Shown: positions 8,042 through 16,970 of the stretch, piece by piece | Numbering within the stretch: position 1 is the first letter of the stretch | How the letters are laid out: every line of letters begins with the position of its first letter | NCBI GenBank assembly: GCA_019428905.1 | Contig: JAHYJN010000013.1 | Span: 1-59,909, forward strand | DNA length: 59,909 nt | Reading direction: 5' to 3' | From: Candidatus Brevefilum sp. | Lineage (GTDB): Bacteria; Chloroflexota; Anaerolineae; Anaerolineales; Anaerolineaceae | Position numbers and translations under genes: made by a program | The notes under the pieces: model-generated | The model's input: the letters and a program-made list of their open reading frames with translations, nothing else | Told to the model about the DNA's origin: nothing | Database searches by the model: none

Positions 8042-9784
8042 ATGATGCAAGATCACCTGGTATTAACCGGTATTCCAGCAGCCCCAGGATTGGCCCATGG
8101 TAAAACACTATTTCTCAAACAGCAAGAATTTGATGTCCCCCAATTTGATATTGAGGATGTGGATCAAGAAATTCAGCGGATGCATTTTGCTTGTGAAGAA
8201 GCGCAGGTTGAAATTGTTGGGTTAAAGGATTCAGTTGGATCGCGTGCTAAAGGTGATGAAGCCGCTATCTTTGAAGCGCATAAGATGATTTTGGAGGATG
8301 TGGCATTAATTGACCGGGCTGAAAAAGCGATTCATCAAGGTACCAATGCAGAAAAAGCGTGGATCGATGCGATCGAGTTTTTCGCACAAATGATGGAACA
8401 GATCCCGGATGAGACCCTGAGCAGCCGGGCGGTTGATATTCGTGATGTGGGAAGGCGGGTTTTAGGCCACTTATTGGGCGTAAAAATGTTCGGCACGGCC
8501 CTGGAAACCCCCGCTATTATTTTGGGCCAGGACCTGGCGCCTTCGGATACAGCCGGTCTGGATAAGAATCTGGTATTAGCCTTCTGCACAGCTTCTGGGG
8601 GGCCCACTTCGCATACGGCGATCTTGGCTAAAGCATTTGGTTTACCAGCGGTTGTGGGAATCGGAGAACAATTGTTATCCGTGTCTGACGGCACACTGGT
8701 GTTGGTGGATGGGGATAAGGGAGAAGTGCATGTTGACCCGAGTGATGAATTCCTAACCGCGTTTATCGCGCGGGAGGAAGCAGCCACTGTAAAACTGGCT
8801 GTTGCCCGGGAGGCTGCGCAATCACCGGCGGTGACGGCTGATGGTGAACATGTCGAAGTAGTGGCCAACGTCGGCGGGGTGGTGGATGCACCGTTGGGGA
8901 TCAAGAACGGCGCTGAAGGGGTCGGCTTGTTTCGGACTGAGTTTCTTTACCTCGATCGCAAGTCGATGCCCACAGAAGATGAGCAAATTGAAGCTTATGT
9001 GAGCGTCTTTAGCAATTACCCGGGCATGCCGGTTGTCGTCCGCCTGCTGGATATCGGTGGGGATAAGGTGATTCCCTACCTGAATTTACCTCAAGAGCTT
9101 AATCCTTTTCTTGGGTGGCGCGGCATCCGCATGTTGGATGGGGCAGACGAAATCTTCTCGCATCAATTCCGGGCACTGCTGCAGGCTGGTGCCCAATCCG
9201 ATGTGGACTTGAAAATTATGGCTCCGATGGTTTCCGGGTTAGCTGAAGTTCGGGCAGCCAAAGCTTTGTTGGTAAAGGCAAAAGATGAGTTGGCTGCTGA
9301 GGGAAAGACCTTCCTGACTAACGTTGAATTCGGGATTATGGTTGAAGTGCCATCGGCCGCATTACTGGCTGACAGGCTAGCTAAAGAAGTTGACTTTTTC
9401 AGTATTGGTACGAACGACCTGACCCAATACACCCTGGCTGTTGATCGAACGAACAGCAGGGTGGCCCACCTGGCCAATTCACTAAATCCAGCTGTACTAG
9501 CTTTGATCAAGCACACCATTGATTGTGCCCATGCTGAAGGAAAATGGGTTGGATTATGCGGTGAGCTGGCAGGTGAACCCCTGGCGACGCCGATCTTGCT
9601 TGGTATGGGATTGGATGAGTTCAGCATGTCCCCTGCGCGAGTGCCGGTGATCAAGCAGGTAATGCGCGAGCTGCATCAGGACGACTGTCAACGCCTGGCA
9701 GCCAAGGTGTTGACCTTGAGCGACGATGCTGAAGTAATTCAAGCGTGTCAAGCGTTCCTGAGCGAACGGGGCTTGATGGATTAA
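8042..9784 (+). CDS. ptsI: phosphoenolpyruvate-protein phosphotransferase (PTS enzyme I)
   Basis: 580 aa from the ATG at 8042, placed 7 bases after GGAGGA; the frame stays open upstream to 7991 without an SD. Order is the standard one: an N-terminal HPr-binding helical part, the phospho-His domain with GGPTSHTAILAKAFGLPAVV (His in PTSH), then the PEP-binding TIM barrel with GLFRTEFLYLDR, NPFLGWRGIR, MVEVPSAALLAD, IGTNDLTQYTLAVDR and CGELAG (catalytic Cys). Length matches E. coli EI (575). It transfers phosphate from PEP to HPr in the cytosol. No HPr, EII or DhaM gene is near, so its partner is unknown here. Confidence 0.93.
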   Translation: MMQDHLVLTGIPAAPGLAHGKTLFLKQQEFDVPQFDIEDVDQEIQRMHFACEEAQVEIVGLKDSVGSRAKGDEAAIFEAHKMILEDVALIDRAEKAIHQGTNAEKAWIDAIEFFAQMMEQIPDETLSSRAVDIRDVGRRVLGHLLGVKMFGTALETPAIILGQDLAPSDTAGLDKNLVLAFCTASGGPTSHTAILAKAFGLPAVVGIGEQLLSVSDGTLVLVDGDKGEVHVDPSDEFLTAFIAREEAATVKLAVAREAAQSPAVTADGEHVEVVANVGGVVDAPLGIKNGAEGVGLFRTEFLYLDRKSMPTEDEQIEAYVSVFSNYPGMPVVVRLLDIGGDKVIPYLNLPQELNPFLGWRGIRMLDGADEIFSHQFRALLQAGAQSDVDLKIMAPMVSGLAEVRAAKALLVKAKDELAAEGKTFLTNVEFGIMVEVPSAALLADRLAKEVDFFSIGTNDLTQYTLAVDRTNSRVAHLANSLNPAVLALIKHTIDCAHAEGKWVGLCGELAGEPLATPILLGMGLDEFSMSPARVPVIKQVMRELHQDDCQRLAAKVLTLSDDAEVIQACQAFLSERGLMD

Positions 9785-9840
9785 CACCAGAGAATTGCGG
9801 TCCAGTAAAAAGCTAAGTAAAAACCGGTTGAATTATAACC

Positions 9841-9873
9841 AGAGCCTGTTTGTGATGAGATCAAATAGGCTCT
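9841..9873. terminator. weak bidirectional hairpin between convergent ptsI and mscS
   Basis: AGAGCCTGTTTG (9841-9852) pairs with CAAATAGGCTCT (9862-9873) with one mismatch and a 9-base loop. It sits between two convergent genes, where a terminator is expected, but neither strand shows a U-tract after the stem. Confidence 0.35.
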
Positions 9874-9905
9874 GAGTAAAATGGGGACAGATTGATATCG
9901 CAGCA

Positions 9906-11178
9906 CTAACCAGTCCTAAGAAGTGTTAGAGTCCCCTTCGGACTATCGATCTGTAATGTGCGAATGTCCAAACCAGAGGGATTTTGGTAGGCTGCGAGAT
10001 TAAGCTCAGGAAGGATTGCCAGCAGGTGATCGAAAATATCTGCCTGGATATCTTCAAAATATTCCCAGCACTTATCCGTGCAGAAGGCGTAGATTTCTAA
10101 TGGCAGGCCTTTTTCAGTGGGGGCGAGAAGCCGTACGAGAATTTCCATCTGGGGGTTGATCTTCGGATGGCTTTGCAGGTAGCCAAACACATAGGCTTTA
10201 TATGCGCCTAAGTTGGTCATGTTGTGGCCGCTAAAGGTGGCATCCCCATTGATGCGGGGTGAAAGGTCGTTTTCAAGGGCTTCTTTATCTTTTTTTGCCT
10301 GGTATTCCTGGATATACTTTATTTTCGAAAGACGGCGCAATAACGCCTCATCGACAAACCTGATACTGTTGAGATCGATGTGAAGGGCTTGTTTAATTCG
10401 CCGCCCACCCGACATTTCCATCCCACGCCAGTTTTTAAACGAATTGGCCATCAAAGAATAGGTGGGGATGGTTGAAATGGTCTTGTCCCAGTTAGAGACT
10501 TTGACCGTGTGGACAGAGATGTCAATCACCTCACCATCGGCATCATATTCTGGCATTTCGATCCAATCGCCAATTCTTACCATGTCATTGGTGGCAAATT
10601 GGACGCTGGCAAACAGACCTAAGAGGGTGTCTTTGAACACCAGCAAGAAAAACGGCTGAAAAGGCACCAAGCCCGCCCAAGAGCAGCAGGGGAGAGGATT
10701 GCATCAAGGCTGATACGATGAGAATCAGGGTAAACAACCATAGGAGGATTTTTCCAACCTGGATGTAGCCTTTTATGGGCTTGCTTTTGGCGATTTCATA
10801 ATCGTCGTAAATATCATTGATCGCAGTCAGGGCAGCCTCAAAAGCCCGGGCTGAGACAAAGACGATCGCGGCCAAGGTGATGCGCTGGGTCCAGCCGGTG
10901 AGATCGGGCATCCAGACCGCAGAAAAATACAGCAGGACAAGGGAAGGGATGGTGGCTAAGCGGAAGAAGAATTGGCTGTGGTAAAAGATATCGTCCCAAA
11001 GGGTTTCGGTTTGTTCAACCCATTGGCTTAAGCCTTTTCGGACGATGATGTGAAATAATTGCTGTAGGAGCAATCCGGCGATTGCGAGCCCGATCAGGAT
11101 CAAAATTTGGGCCAGGATGTGTGCATTGCTATTTTGGATCCCTAAAGTCGTGAGCCATGAACCAAGATCTTCAACCAT
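9906..11178 (-). pseudogene. mechanosensitive ion channel (MscS/YbdG family), frameshifted
   Basis: The start is the ATG at 11178, with GGAGG six bases before it. The first frame gives a membrane part ending in SSPLLLLGGLGAFSAV. The next expected residues, FLLVFKDTLLGL and ASVQFATNDMVRIGDWIEMP, continue in a different frame. The switch is at a run of five A (10648-10652; T on the coding strand), where one base too many breaks the frame. Downstream lie the MscS beta domain (EVIDISVHTVKVSNWD, TIPTYSLMANSFKNW) and a YbdG-like C-terminal extension, intact to 9906. With one base removed the product would be about 423 aa. Either a real frameshift or a homopolymer sequencing error; the rest of the gene shows no decay, which favours an error or a very recent event. 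Confidence 0.85.
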
Positions 11179-11290
11179 AACAACCTCCACTGTGAGATTC
11201 GGTGATAAGCTGTATTTCACACTATTTAGATGATATTTATCAAGATATAAATTCAAATCAATTGGATCGGATGTTTCGGAGATTAAACGA

Positions 11291-11322
11291 GGAAAACGCA
11301 GGTGGATCTACCTGCGTTTTCC
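11291..11322. terminator. strong hairpin ending the dcw cluster
   Basis: A perfect 13-bp stem GGAAAACGCAGGT / ACCTGCGTTTTCC (11291-11303 with 11310-11322) and a 6-base loop lie 170 bases downstream of ftsZ and 110 bases upstream of the mscS start. The T-run lies inside the stem, so it can act on both strands. The rest of 11179-11493 holds no gene; a small AAGCT-AAAAA-AGCTT dyad occurs near 11394. Confidence 0.6.
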
Positions 11323-11493
11323 ATCCAAACCCAATATTCAGGGGAGAGGAGTGGTTTACCCTAGACTTGGGCTGGCTTATCCGCGTGTGATCAAGCTAAA
11401 AAAGCTTGGGACGCGTTTAGTGCTGACATTCGATCTGCGCGGTTGACAAAGGGCATCCATTACTGCATGTTTGTGCCGTTTTGTCGGCGGCGT

Positions 11494-12648
11494 TCAGCTA
11501 TGATTTCGTTTTCGCAAGAAAGCTGGCACATCCAGATTATCGGTGTTTATCCGAGTCGGGAATTCGTATGTTTCAGCATTCCTACCGGGTTCTTCACCGT
11601 CATTTTCCGCATCTTTATCGAGCATGCTGGGCAGCGGCCGCTGAGTTGGAACCGGGTTCTGTTTGGGCTCAGCCTTGTTCGGTGCGGCACTCAGGCTTTG
11701 TCCTTCAAAGCCGGTGGCAATCACCGTGATGCGCAGGTCTTCACCCATGCTCTCATCGATTACAGCGCCAAAGATCAGGTTCACTTCCGGATGGGCTGTT
11801 TCTTTGATGATAGCTGCCGCTTGGTTGACTTCAAAGAGTTTGAGGCTCTCGCCGCCGGTCACATTGAAGAGAATACCGCGAGCACCGTCGATGGTCACGT
11901 CGAGCAGTTGGTTTGAGATGGCAATCTCTGCTGCTTTGACAGCGCGATCTTCGCCAGAGGCCTGTCCAACGGCCATTAATGCCGCGCCGCCTTCGGACAT
12001 GATCGTGCGCACATCTGCGAAGTCGAGGTTGATCAAGCCAGGGACGGTGATCAGTTCAGAGATACCCTGGATGCCCTGACGGAGGACATCATCGGCGACT
12101 TTGAAGGCATCTTGCAGCCCAGCGCGTTTGTCAACGATCTGCAGTAAGCGGTCGTTGGGGATAATGATCAAGGTGTCTGCGTGTTCTTTGAGGGCTGTTG
12201 CACCTTCTTCAGCAGATTTTGCCCGATGGGTACCTTCAAAGGTGAAGGGACGGGTGACAACACCAATTGTCAGGGCGCCGATTTCTTTGGCGATCTGTGC
12301 AACGACTGCTGCTCCGCCTGTACCTGTACCGCCACCAAGGCCGGCAGTCACGAAGACCATATCACTGCCTTTGAGAACTTCGTACAGCTCCTCGGCTGAC
12401 TCCTCAGCAGCCACGCGACCGATACGGGGGTCACCTCCAGCGCCAAGACCGCGGGTGGATTTTTCACCGATGCGCACACGTACTTTGGCTTTTGAAAACT
12501 GCAGCGCTTGGGCATCTGTGTTGACCGCGATGAATTCGATGCCGGTCAGCCCTTCATCGATCATCCGGTTGACGGCGTTACATCCACCGCCGCCAATACC
12601 TACAACTTTGATGCGAGCAAATGATTCGGGTTGGTAACTTCTGTCCAT
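11494..12648 (-). CDS. ftsZ: cell division protein FtsZ
   Basis: 384 aa. This tubulin-like GTPase polymerises into the Z ring at midcell. It shows [17 protein letters not shown] at the N-terminus, the tubulin signature [16 protein letters not shown] and the T7-loop region [14 protein letters not shown] with the synergy Asp. A short charged linker and the conserved C-terminal peptide [10 protein letters not shown] follow; that peptide docks FtsA and other partners. The SD AGAGGAG precedes the ATG. It is the last gene of the dcw cluster, 50 bases after ftsA, in the order ftsQ-ftsA-ftsZ common to many bacteria. Confidence 0.98.
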   Translation of the reverse strand: MDRSYQPESFARIKVVGIGGGGCNAVNRMIDEGLTGIEFIAVNTDAQALQFSKAKVRVRIGEKSTRGLGAGGDPRIGRVAAEESAEELYEVLKGSDMVFVTAGLGGGTGTGGAAVVAQIAKEIGALTIGVVTRPFTFEGTHRAKSAEEGATALKEHADTLIIIPNDRLLQIVDKRAGLQDAFKVADDVLRQGIQGISELITVPGLINLDFADVRTIMSEGGAALMAVGQASGEDRAVKAAEIAISNQLLDVTIDGARGILFNVTGGESLKLFEVNQAAAIIKETAHPEVNLIFGAVIDESMGEDLRITVIATGFEGQSLSAAPNKAEPKQNPVPTQRPLPSMLDKDAENDGEEPGRNAETYEFPTRINTDNLDVPAFLRKRNHS

Positions 12649-12698
12649 AATAAACTCCTCTACTTAAAACTAATTTATTAATAAGTGTTCGAATAAGC

Positions 12699-13928
12699 TC
12701 AGGGCAATAAGCGCCTGAGTAGATCCTTAAGTTGATCGGTCCAGTTCTTTGCTTGTTTGGGCCGCCGCCGGTCAGTATACTGGCTTGATTCAGCAATTAA
12801 AAGCGCCCATTCCAACAGGCCGACGCTGGTTGAGAAAGCTGGCGAATTAAGCTGGTCGGTCAGTCCGACCAGGTTCTGCGGCTGGGCAATGCGGGCAGGC
12901 AATCCCATCACCTGTGAGGCAAGCTGACGTGTTCCCGGCATCAAGCTCGACCCGCCGGTGATGACGACGCCGGCTGGCAGCAGACCATCGTAGCCGGACC
13001 GCCGGATTTCTTGCAAGACGAGGTAAAAAATCTCTTCCATGCGAGCTTCGATGATTTCCGCCAGGTCGACACGCTTAATGCGGCTAGGTGCGTCACTGCC
13101 AAAGCTGCGTACCGTGAATTGTTCCTCCGGGCTGACCCCTGAGGTCAGCGCATGGCCAAACTTCAGTTTGATCTCCTCAGCTTGGGAGATCGGCAGGCGC
13201 AGCCCATGGGCGATGTCTGAAGTGACATAGTTTCCGCCGACTGCCATAACCATGGTGTGCCAGACATCACCGTCGATGTAAATGGCCATGTCGGTGGTCC
13301 CTCCACCGATATCAATCACCGCTGCTCCCATCTGGCGTTCAGTCTCAGATAAGACCACTTCTCCAGCGGCGAGGGGGTTGAGGACGAACTGGGAGACCTC
13401 AATACCTGAAGCACCCACACACTGGCGTAGATTTTCGATGGTTGAGGAGGAAGCAGTGATGATGTGCGCTTCGACTTCAAGCCGGTAACCATGCATCCCG
13501 ATTGGGGTGCGGATGCCGTCCTGCCCATCGATGATGAAGCTGCGCTGAATCACATGTACAATTTCACGGTTGTGGGGGATAGCTACAGCTTGGGCTGCAT
13601 CCAGTGCGCGCTCAATATCTTCTAGGTCGACAATCCCGCCGGTGATCCCTACGACGCCGCGGCTGTTGATGGATGAAACATGCGATCCAGCCAGGCTGAC
13701 CAGGGCAGCGTTGATCTCAAAACCTGAGGTACGTTCTGCCTTTTCCACCGATCGAGAAACGGCCAGCGCTGCTGCATTCAGGTCAACGACTGAGCCCTTG
13801 CGAAAGCCCTGGGAAGGTTCGATACCCACCCCAAGGATGCGCAAGTTGCTGCCGTCCTCAACCCTGGCAACCAGGGTGCAGATCTTGCTGGTTCCGATAT
13901 CAATTCCGACAATAATGGGTTCATCCAT
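12699..13928 (-). CDS. ftsA: cell division protein FtsA
   Basis: 409 aa. Actin-fold ATPase that tethers FtsZ to the membrane. Phosphate loop 1 is VGIDIGTSKICTLVAR, the second is IDIGGGTTDMAIY, and the adenosine motif is VITGGSSLMPG. The SHS2 (1C) domain lies at about residues 85-165 (INSRGVVGITGG onward). The C-terminus RRPKQAKNWTDQLKDLLRRL is a probable amphipathic membrane helix, as in other FtsA. The ATG is 2 bases after the ftsQ stop, with GGAG 9 bases upstream inside ftsQ. Confidence 0.97.
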   Translation of the reverse strand: MDEPIIVGIDIGTSKICTLVARVEDGSNLRILGVGIEPSQGFRKGSVVDLNAAALAVSRSVEKAERTSGFEINAALVSLAGSHVSSINSRGVVGITGGIVDLEDIERALDAAQAVAIPHNREIVHVIQRSFIIDGQDGIRTPIGMHGYRLEVEAHIITASSSTIENLRQCVGASGIEVSQFVLNPLAAGEVVLSETERQMGAAVIDIGGGTTDMAIYIDGDVWHTMVMAVGGNYVTSDIAHGLRLPISQAEEIKLKFGHALTSGVSPEEQFTVRSFGSDAPSRIKRVDLAEIIEARMEEIFYLVLQEIRRSGYDGLLPAGVVITGGSSLMPGTRQLASQVMGLPARIAQPQNLVGLTDQLNSPAFSTSVGLLEWALLIAESSQYTDRRRPKQAKNWTDQLKDLLRRLLP

Positions 13929-13930
13929 AA

Positions 13931-14935
13931 TTACTGCTCCAGTCGATAATAAGGTGCATGCAAAAATTCAAGGCTGATCAGGGCTGGGGTGATGTTTTGC
14001 TTTTCCAAAGCACCAATGATGGTTTGATATTCTGTAAGTTTCACATCGATGTTGTTGGTATCCCGACCAAAATAAACCAGCCAACCATTGGGGTCGCGCC
14101 AACCCAATCCAAATCGGGGGTCGAATTGTAAGGCGGTCCCCTCAGGGATATAGGTACTGAGCGATAAAACCGCCTGGACGAATTCCGGTGTGGTGTTGGG
14201 TAAACCTGGTTCTAGCAAGTGGCTGATCTCGCCGGTTTCATCATCCACTTCTGGGGTGAAGATTTCAGGTGCGGGCGGCGGATCGCCGTTTGCTGTAACC
14301 GTTTGTGCGACCTCTGCTTCACCGAAGACCGGGAACATCACACCTTCAGCATCGATCCAATGGGCTGAGGTGTCTTGCTGCCAAAGGATTAACGGCTCGC
14401 GTTCCACAACCTGAAGGGTGAGCGAAGCTGGCAAGCTGACCGAAACGCGAACACTGCTCAGGCTGGGGAAACGGTCCTGAACCATGGTTTCGATCTTGTC
14501 TGGCTCAACGGTGATGATGGAAGAACCCACCAGGTCGACTTGTGAGAGGACGGCCTCTGCGCTCAACCTGTGTGCGCCCCTGAGGCCGATCGAGCTGATT
14601 TGGAAGGCGCTCAGGCTGGCAAAGCTGATCACAACCGCTAATGAGAGTAAAAAGACCGCACCAGAGACGAGACGCCAGCCAAATTGAAGGTTTGGTAAAG
14701 CAGGGACTTGTAATTCAGCGCCCTTCTTTTTCAGGGGAACATAGGCTGTGTGCTTTTTACGGGTGACCACAGGTGTGGGGGCCGTCGGCCGGCGGGTCAC
14801 GGGTGCACGCTGCTCTTTAGGCTTGCGCGTGGCACTGCTCCCCAAAGGCAATTTTGGTGCTTGGTTGCGGCTTTGCTGCCTGCGGGCCCGAATTCTTTCC
14901 GCCCGGCTCATCTCATCCTGTTGGCGTTTTGCCAT
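13931..14935 (-). CDS. ftsQ: cell division protein FtsQ/DivIB
   Basis: 334 aa. Bitopic divisome protein: a basic N-terminal tail of about 80 residues rich in Arg/Lys/Pro, one TM helix (about 87-110), then an extracellular POTRA domain (FQISSIGLRGAHRLSAEAVL, SSIITVEPDKIETMVQDRFP) and a FtsQ-type beta domain ending in the FGRDTNNIDVKLTEYQTII region. It connects the FtsL/FtsI complex with the ring. It lies between ddl and ftsA, the usual place. The cytoplasmic tail is longer than in E. coli. Confidence 0.93.
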   Translation of the reverse strand: MAKRQQDEMSRAERIRARRQQSRNQAPKLPLGSSATRKPKEQRAPVTRRPTAPTPVVTRKKHTAYVPLKKKGAELQVPALPNLQFGWRLVSGAVFLLSLAVVISFASLSAFQISSIGLRGAHRLSAEAVLSQVDLVGSSIITVEPDKIETMVQDRFPSLSSVRVSVSLPASLTLQVVEREPLILWQQDTSAHWIDAEGVMFPVFGEAEVAQTVTANGDPPPAPEIFTPEVDDETGEISHLLEPGLPNTTPEFVQAVLSLSTYIPEGTALQFDPRFGLGWRDPNGWLVYFGRDTNNIDVKLTEYQTIIGALEKQNITPALISLEFLHAPYYRLEQ

Positions 14936-14936
14936 G

Positions 14937-16040
14937 CTATCTCCGGTATTCCCTTTCTATCTTGTCGCGCTGCATTTTTCGTTCCATAGCCAGCTCGATT
15001 AATCTTTCGATCAACGCTGGATAAGGAAGGCCTGTAGCCTCCCAAAGCTTAGGGTACATGCTGATCTTCGTAAACCCAGGGATGGTGTTGATCTCATTCA
15101 GATACAGCGTGCCTGTTTCACGATCGATTAAGAAATCAACCCTGGCCATACCGGCACAATCGGTGGCTTGGTAAGCCGTGATGGCCAGTGATTGCACCTG
15201 GGCTGCGATTTCATCGGGTAAGTCTGCTGGGAATAGAAGCTCCGCCGTTTCGTTGATGTATTTCTCATCGTAAGTGTAGAAAATGTCTTTAGGTACAATT
15301 TCACCTGGTACGGATGCGATCGGGTTTTCGTTTCCCAAAACACTGACTTCAATCTCACGAGGATTCTCCAAGCCTTTTTCAACCAGGATGCGCCTGTCAT
15401 AGCGGGCTGCCTCCATGAAACCTTCCAAAAGATCACTGCGATGGTTGCATTTGCTGATGCCGACCGATGAACCCAGGTTGGCAGGCTTTGTGAAAAGCGG
15501 GTAGTCGCCTAACGATTCTGCTATCTCAAGACAGCGATTAATGTCTGCCTCTATCTGTGGACGACTGAAGACGCGGTGGGGCAGGATCGGAACATGGTGA
15601 GCTGTCATGACATCTTTGAATAGGGCTTTATCCATACATACGGCTGACCCGAGCACTCCGGCACCGACATAAGCAATATCAGCCAGCTCAAACAATCCTT
15701 GCAAGGTGCCATCTTCGCTAAATGTGCCGTGCATAACTGGGAACACAACATCCAGTGTTGAGAGTAAAGCCAGACCAGTATCTTTTTTGACAAAAATTCC
15801 CGGGTTTTGGGGCTCTGGCAAGAAGTACGCGGGCAACAGGTTCCCGTATTGTTCATGGCTGAATTTGGTCCACAAGTCTTCACCAACCAACCACTGACCC
15901 TGGCGGGTGATCCCAATTTCGATCAAATCAAATTTTTCTCGGTCAATGACAGAAAGCACAGAGCGCGCTGACATGAGGGAAACCTCATGCTCCCCGGAGC
16001 GTCCACCATATATGACACCGAGTTTGATCTTTTTTTCCAT
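14937..16040 (-). CDS. ddl: D-alanine--D-alanine ligase
   Basis: 367 aa. ATP-grasp enzyme making the D-Ala-D-Ala dipeptide for MurF. Visible are the N-terminal GGRSGEHEVSLMSARSV (substrate Glu), PVMHGTFSEDGTLQGL, AGVLGSAVCMDKALFK, PLFTKPANLGSSVGISKC (ATP grasp), and ARVDFLIDRETG followed by LNEINTIPGFTKISMYP at the metal site. Its ATG overlaps the murB stop by one base (TAATG). It lies 1 base from ftsQ. Confidence 0.96.
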   Translation of the reverse strand: MEKKIKLGVIYGGRSGEHEVSLMSARSVLSVIDREKFDLIEIGITRQGQWLVGEDLWTKFSHEQYGNLLPAYFLPEPQNPGIFVKKDTGLALLSTLDVVFPVMHGTFSEDGTLQGLFELADIAYVGAGVLGSAVCMDKALFKDVMTAHHVPILPHRVFSRPQIEADINRCLEIAESLGDYPLFTKPANLGSSVGISKCNHRSDLLEGFMEAARYDRRILVEKGLENPREIEVSVLGNENPIASVPGEIVPKDIFYTYDEKYINETAELLFPADLPDEIAAQVQSLAITAYQATDCAGMARVDFLIDRETGTLYLNEINTIPGFTKISMYPKLWEATGLPYPALIERLIELAMERKMQRDKIEREYRR

Positions 16041-16960
16041 TAGTTAAATTCACCTAAACACTCAATTTCGGTCTCGAGCGTGATCCCGAATTTATTCAAG
16101 ACGGTTTCTTGAGCAATATTCATTAACTGCCAAATCTCCTGGGCGGTTGCGCCATCCAGGTTGATGATGAAATTGGCATGGATGGGGCTGATCATTGCCC
16201 GACCGATCCGTCGTCCTTTTAAGCCTGCCGCTTCAATCAGCCGACCTGCAAAATCGCCAGGCGGGTTTTTGAACATGGATCCCATCGATGCACCAGGCGG
16301 TTGGGTTTGTTTGCGATGGGCTTGAAAAGCATTGATCTTTTCCCAGGCTTGATCGCGGCTGGTGCTGACCGCATTGAAGGTTGCTGAGAGGATCACCGCC
16401 GGGATTTTCTCGCGTTTGAGAATGCTGCTGCGGTATTCGTAAGCCAGTTTTTCGACCGGCCAATCGCTGATCCCATCTGTTTTGTGCAAGATCTTTGCCA
16501 TATTTAAGCTGGCTTTCATGTCGCTGCCATGTGCCCCTGCATTGCCGTAGACCGCACCGCCTACGGTCCCCGGGACAGGTGCAGCCCATTCCATACCGCT
16601 GACGCCGCGGAGAGCGGATTGCCTGGCAACTGTGCCGAGGATTGCGCCGGATTCTGCATCGATGAACGGCGGATCAACCTTTGTCTCGATTTTCAGATTG
16701 TGCGCCCGGTTATGGACCACGATCGCATCCAGGCCTTTGTCGCTGACCAGGATGTTTGACCCGCTGCCCAGGATGATAAAGGGCACCGACAGGTCCCATA
16801 GGGTTTGGGCGGTGAAGGACAGGTCATCGAGTGTGTGGACGGATATCAGCGCAGGCACAAGTCCACCCACGCGAGCCGTGGTGTAATTAGCCATGCTGAC
16901 ATTTTCGTGCAGCTTAGCGCCGAAAGCGGTTCTGAGGTCTTCCATCTGTTTCATTTGCAT
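16040..16960 (-). CDS. murB: UDP-N-acetylenolpyruvoylglucosamine reductase
   Basis: 306 aa from the ATG at 16960, chosen because GAGG lies 8 bases upstream, just after the murC stop; the reading frame is open further to 17191 but inside murC. FAD-binding fold with NYTTARVGGLVPALI, ILGSGSNILVSDKGLDAIVV, AAPVPGTVGGAVYGNAGAHG, YRSSILKRE and GASMGSMFKNPPGDFAGRLI (catalytic Ser in GSMFKNP), ending with a Glu in LETEIECLGEF. It reduces UDP-GlcNAc-enolpyruvate to UDP-MurNAc with NADPH. The product has the compact domain layout of type II MurB. Confidence 0.96.
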   Translation of the reverse strand: MQMKQMEDLRTAFGAKLHENVSMANYTTARVGGLVPALISVHTLDDLSFTAQTLWDLSVPFIILGSGSNILVSDKGLDAIVVHNRAHNLKIETKVDPPFIDAESGAILGTVARQSALRGVSGMEWAAPVPGTVGGAVYGNAGAHGSDMKASLNMAKILHKTDGISDWPVEKLAYEYRSSILKREKIPAVILSATFNAVSTSRDQAWEKINAFQAHRKQTQPPGASMGSMFKNPPGDFAGRLIEAAGLKGRRIGRAMISPIHANFIINLDGATAQEIWQLMNIAQETVLNKFGITLETEIECLGEFN

Positions 16961-16970
16961 ACGCAGTTCC

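Noticed and set aside
11443..11916. 157-codon plus-strand frame entering ftsZ
   Set aside because: Overlaps the conserved 3' half of ftsZ antisense and lacks an SD or a recognisable domain.
12101..12637. 178-codon frame on the plus strand opposite ftsZ
   Set aside because: Shadow of the conserved ftsZ coding strand; Ser/Thr/Pro/Arg-rich composition and no SD.
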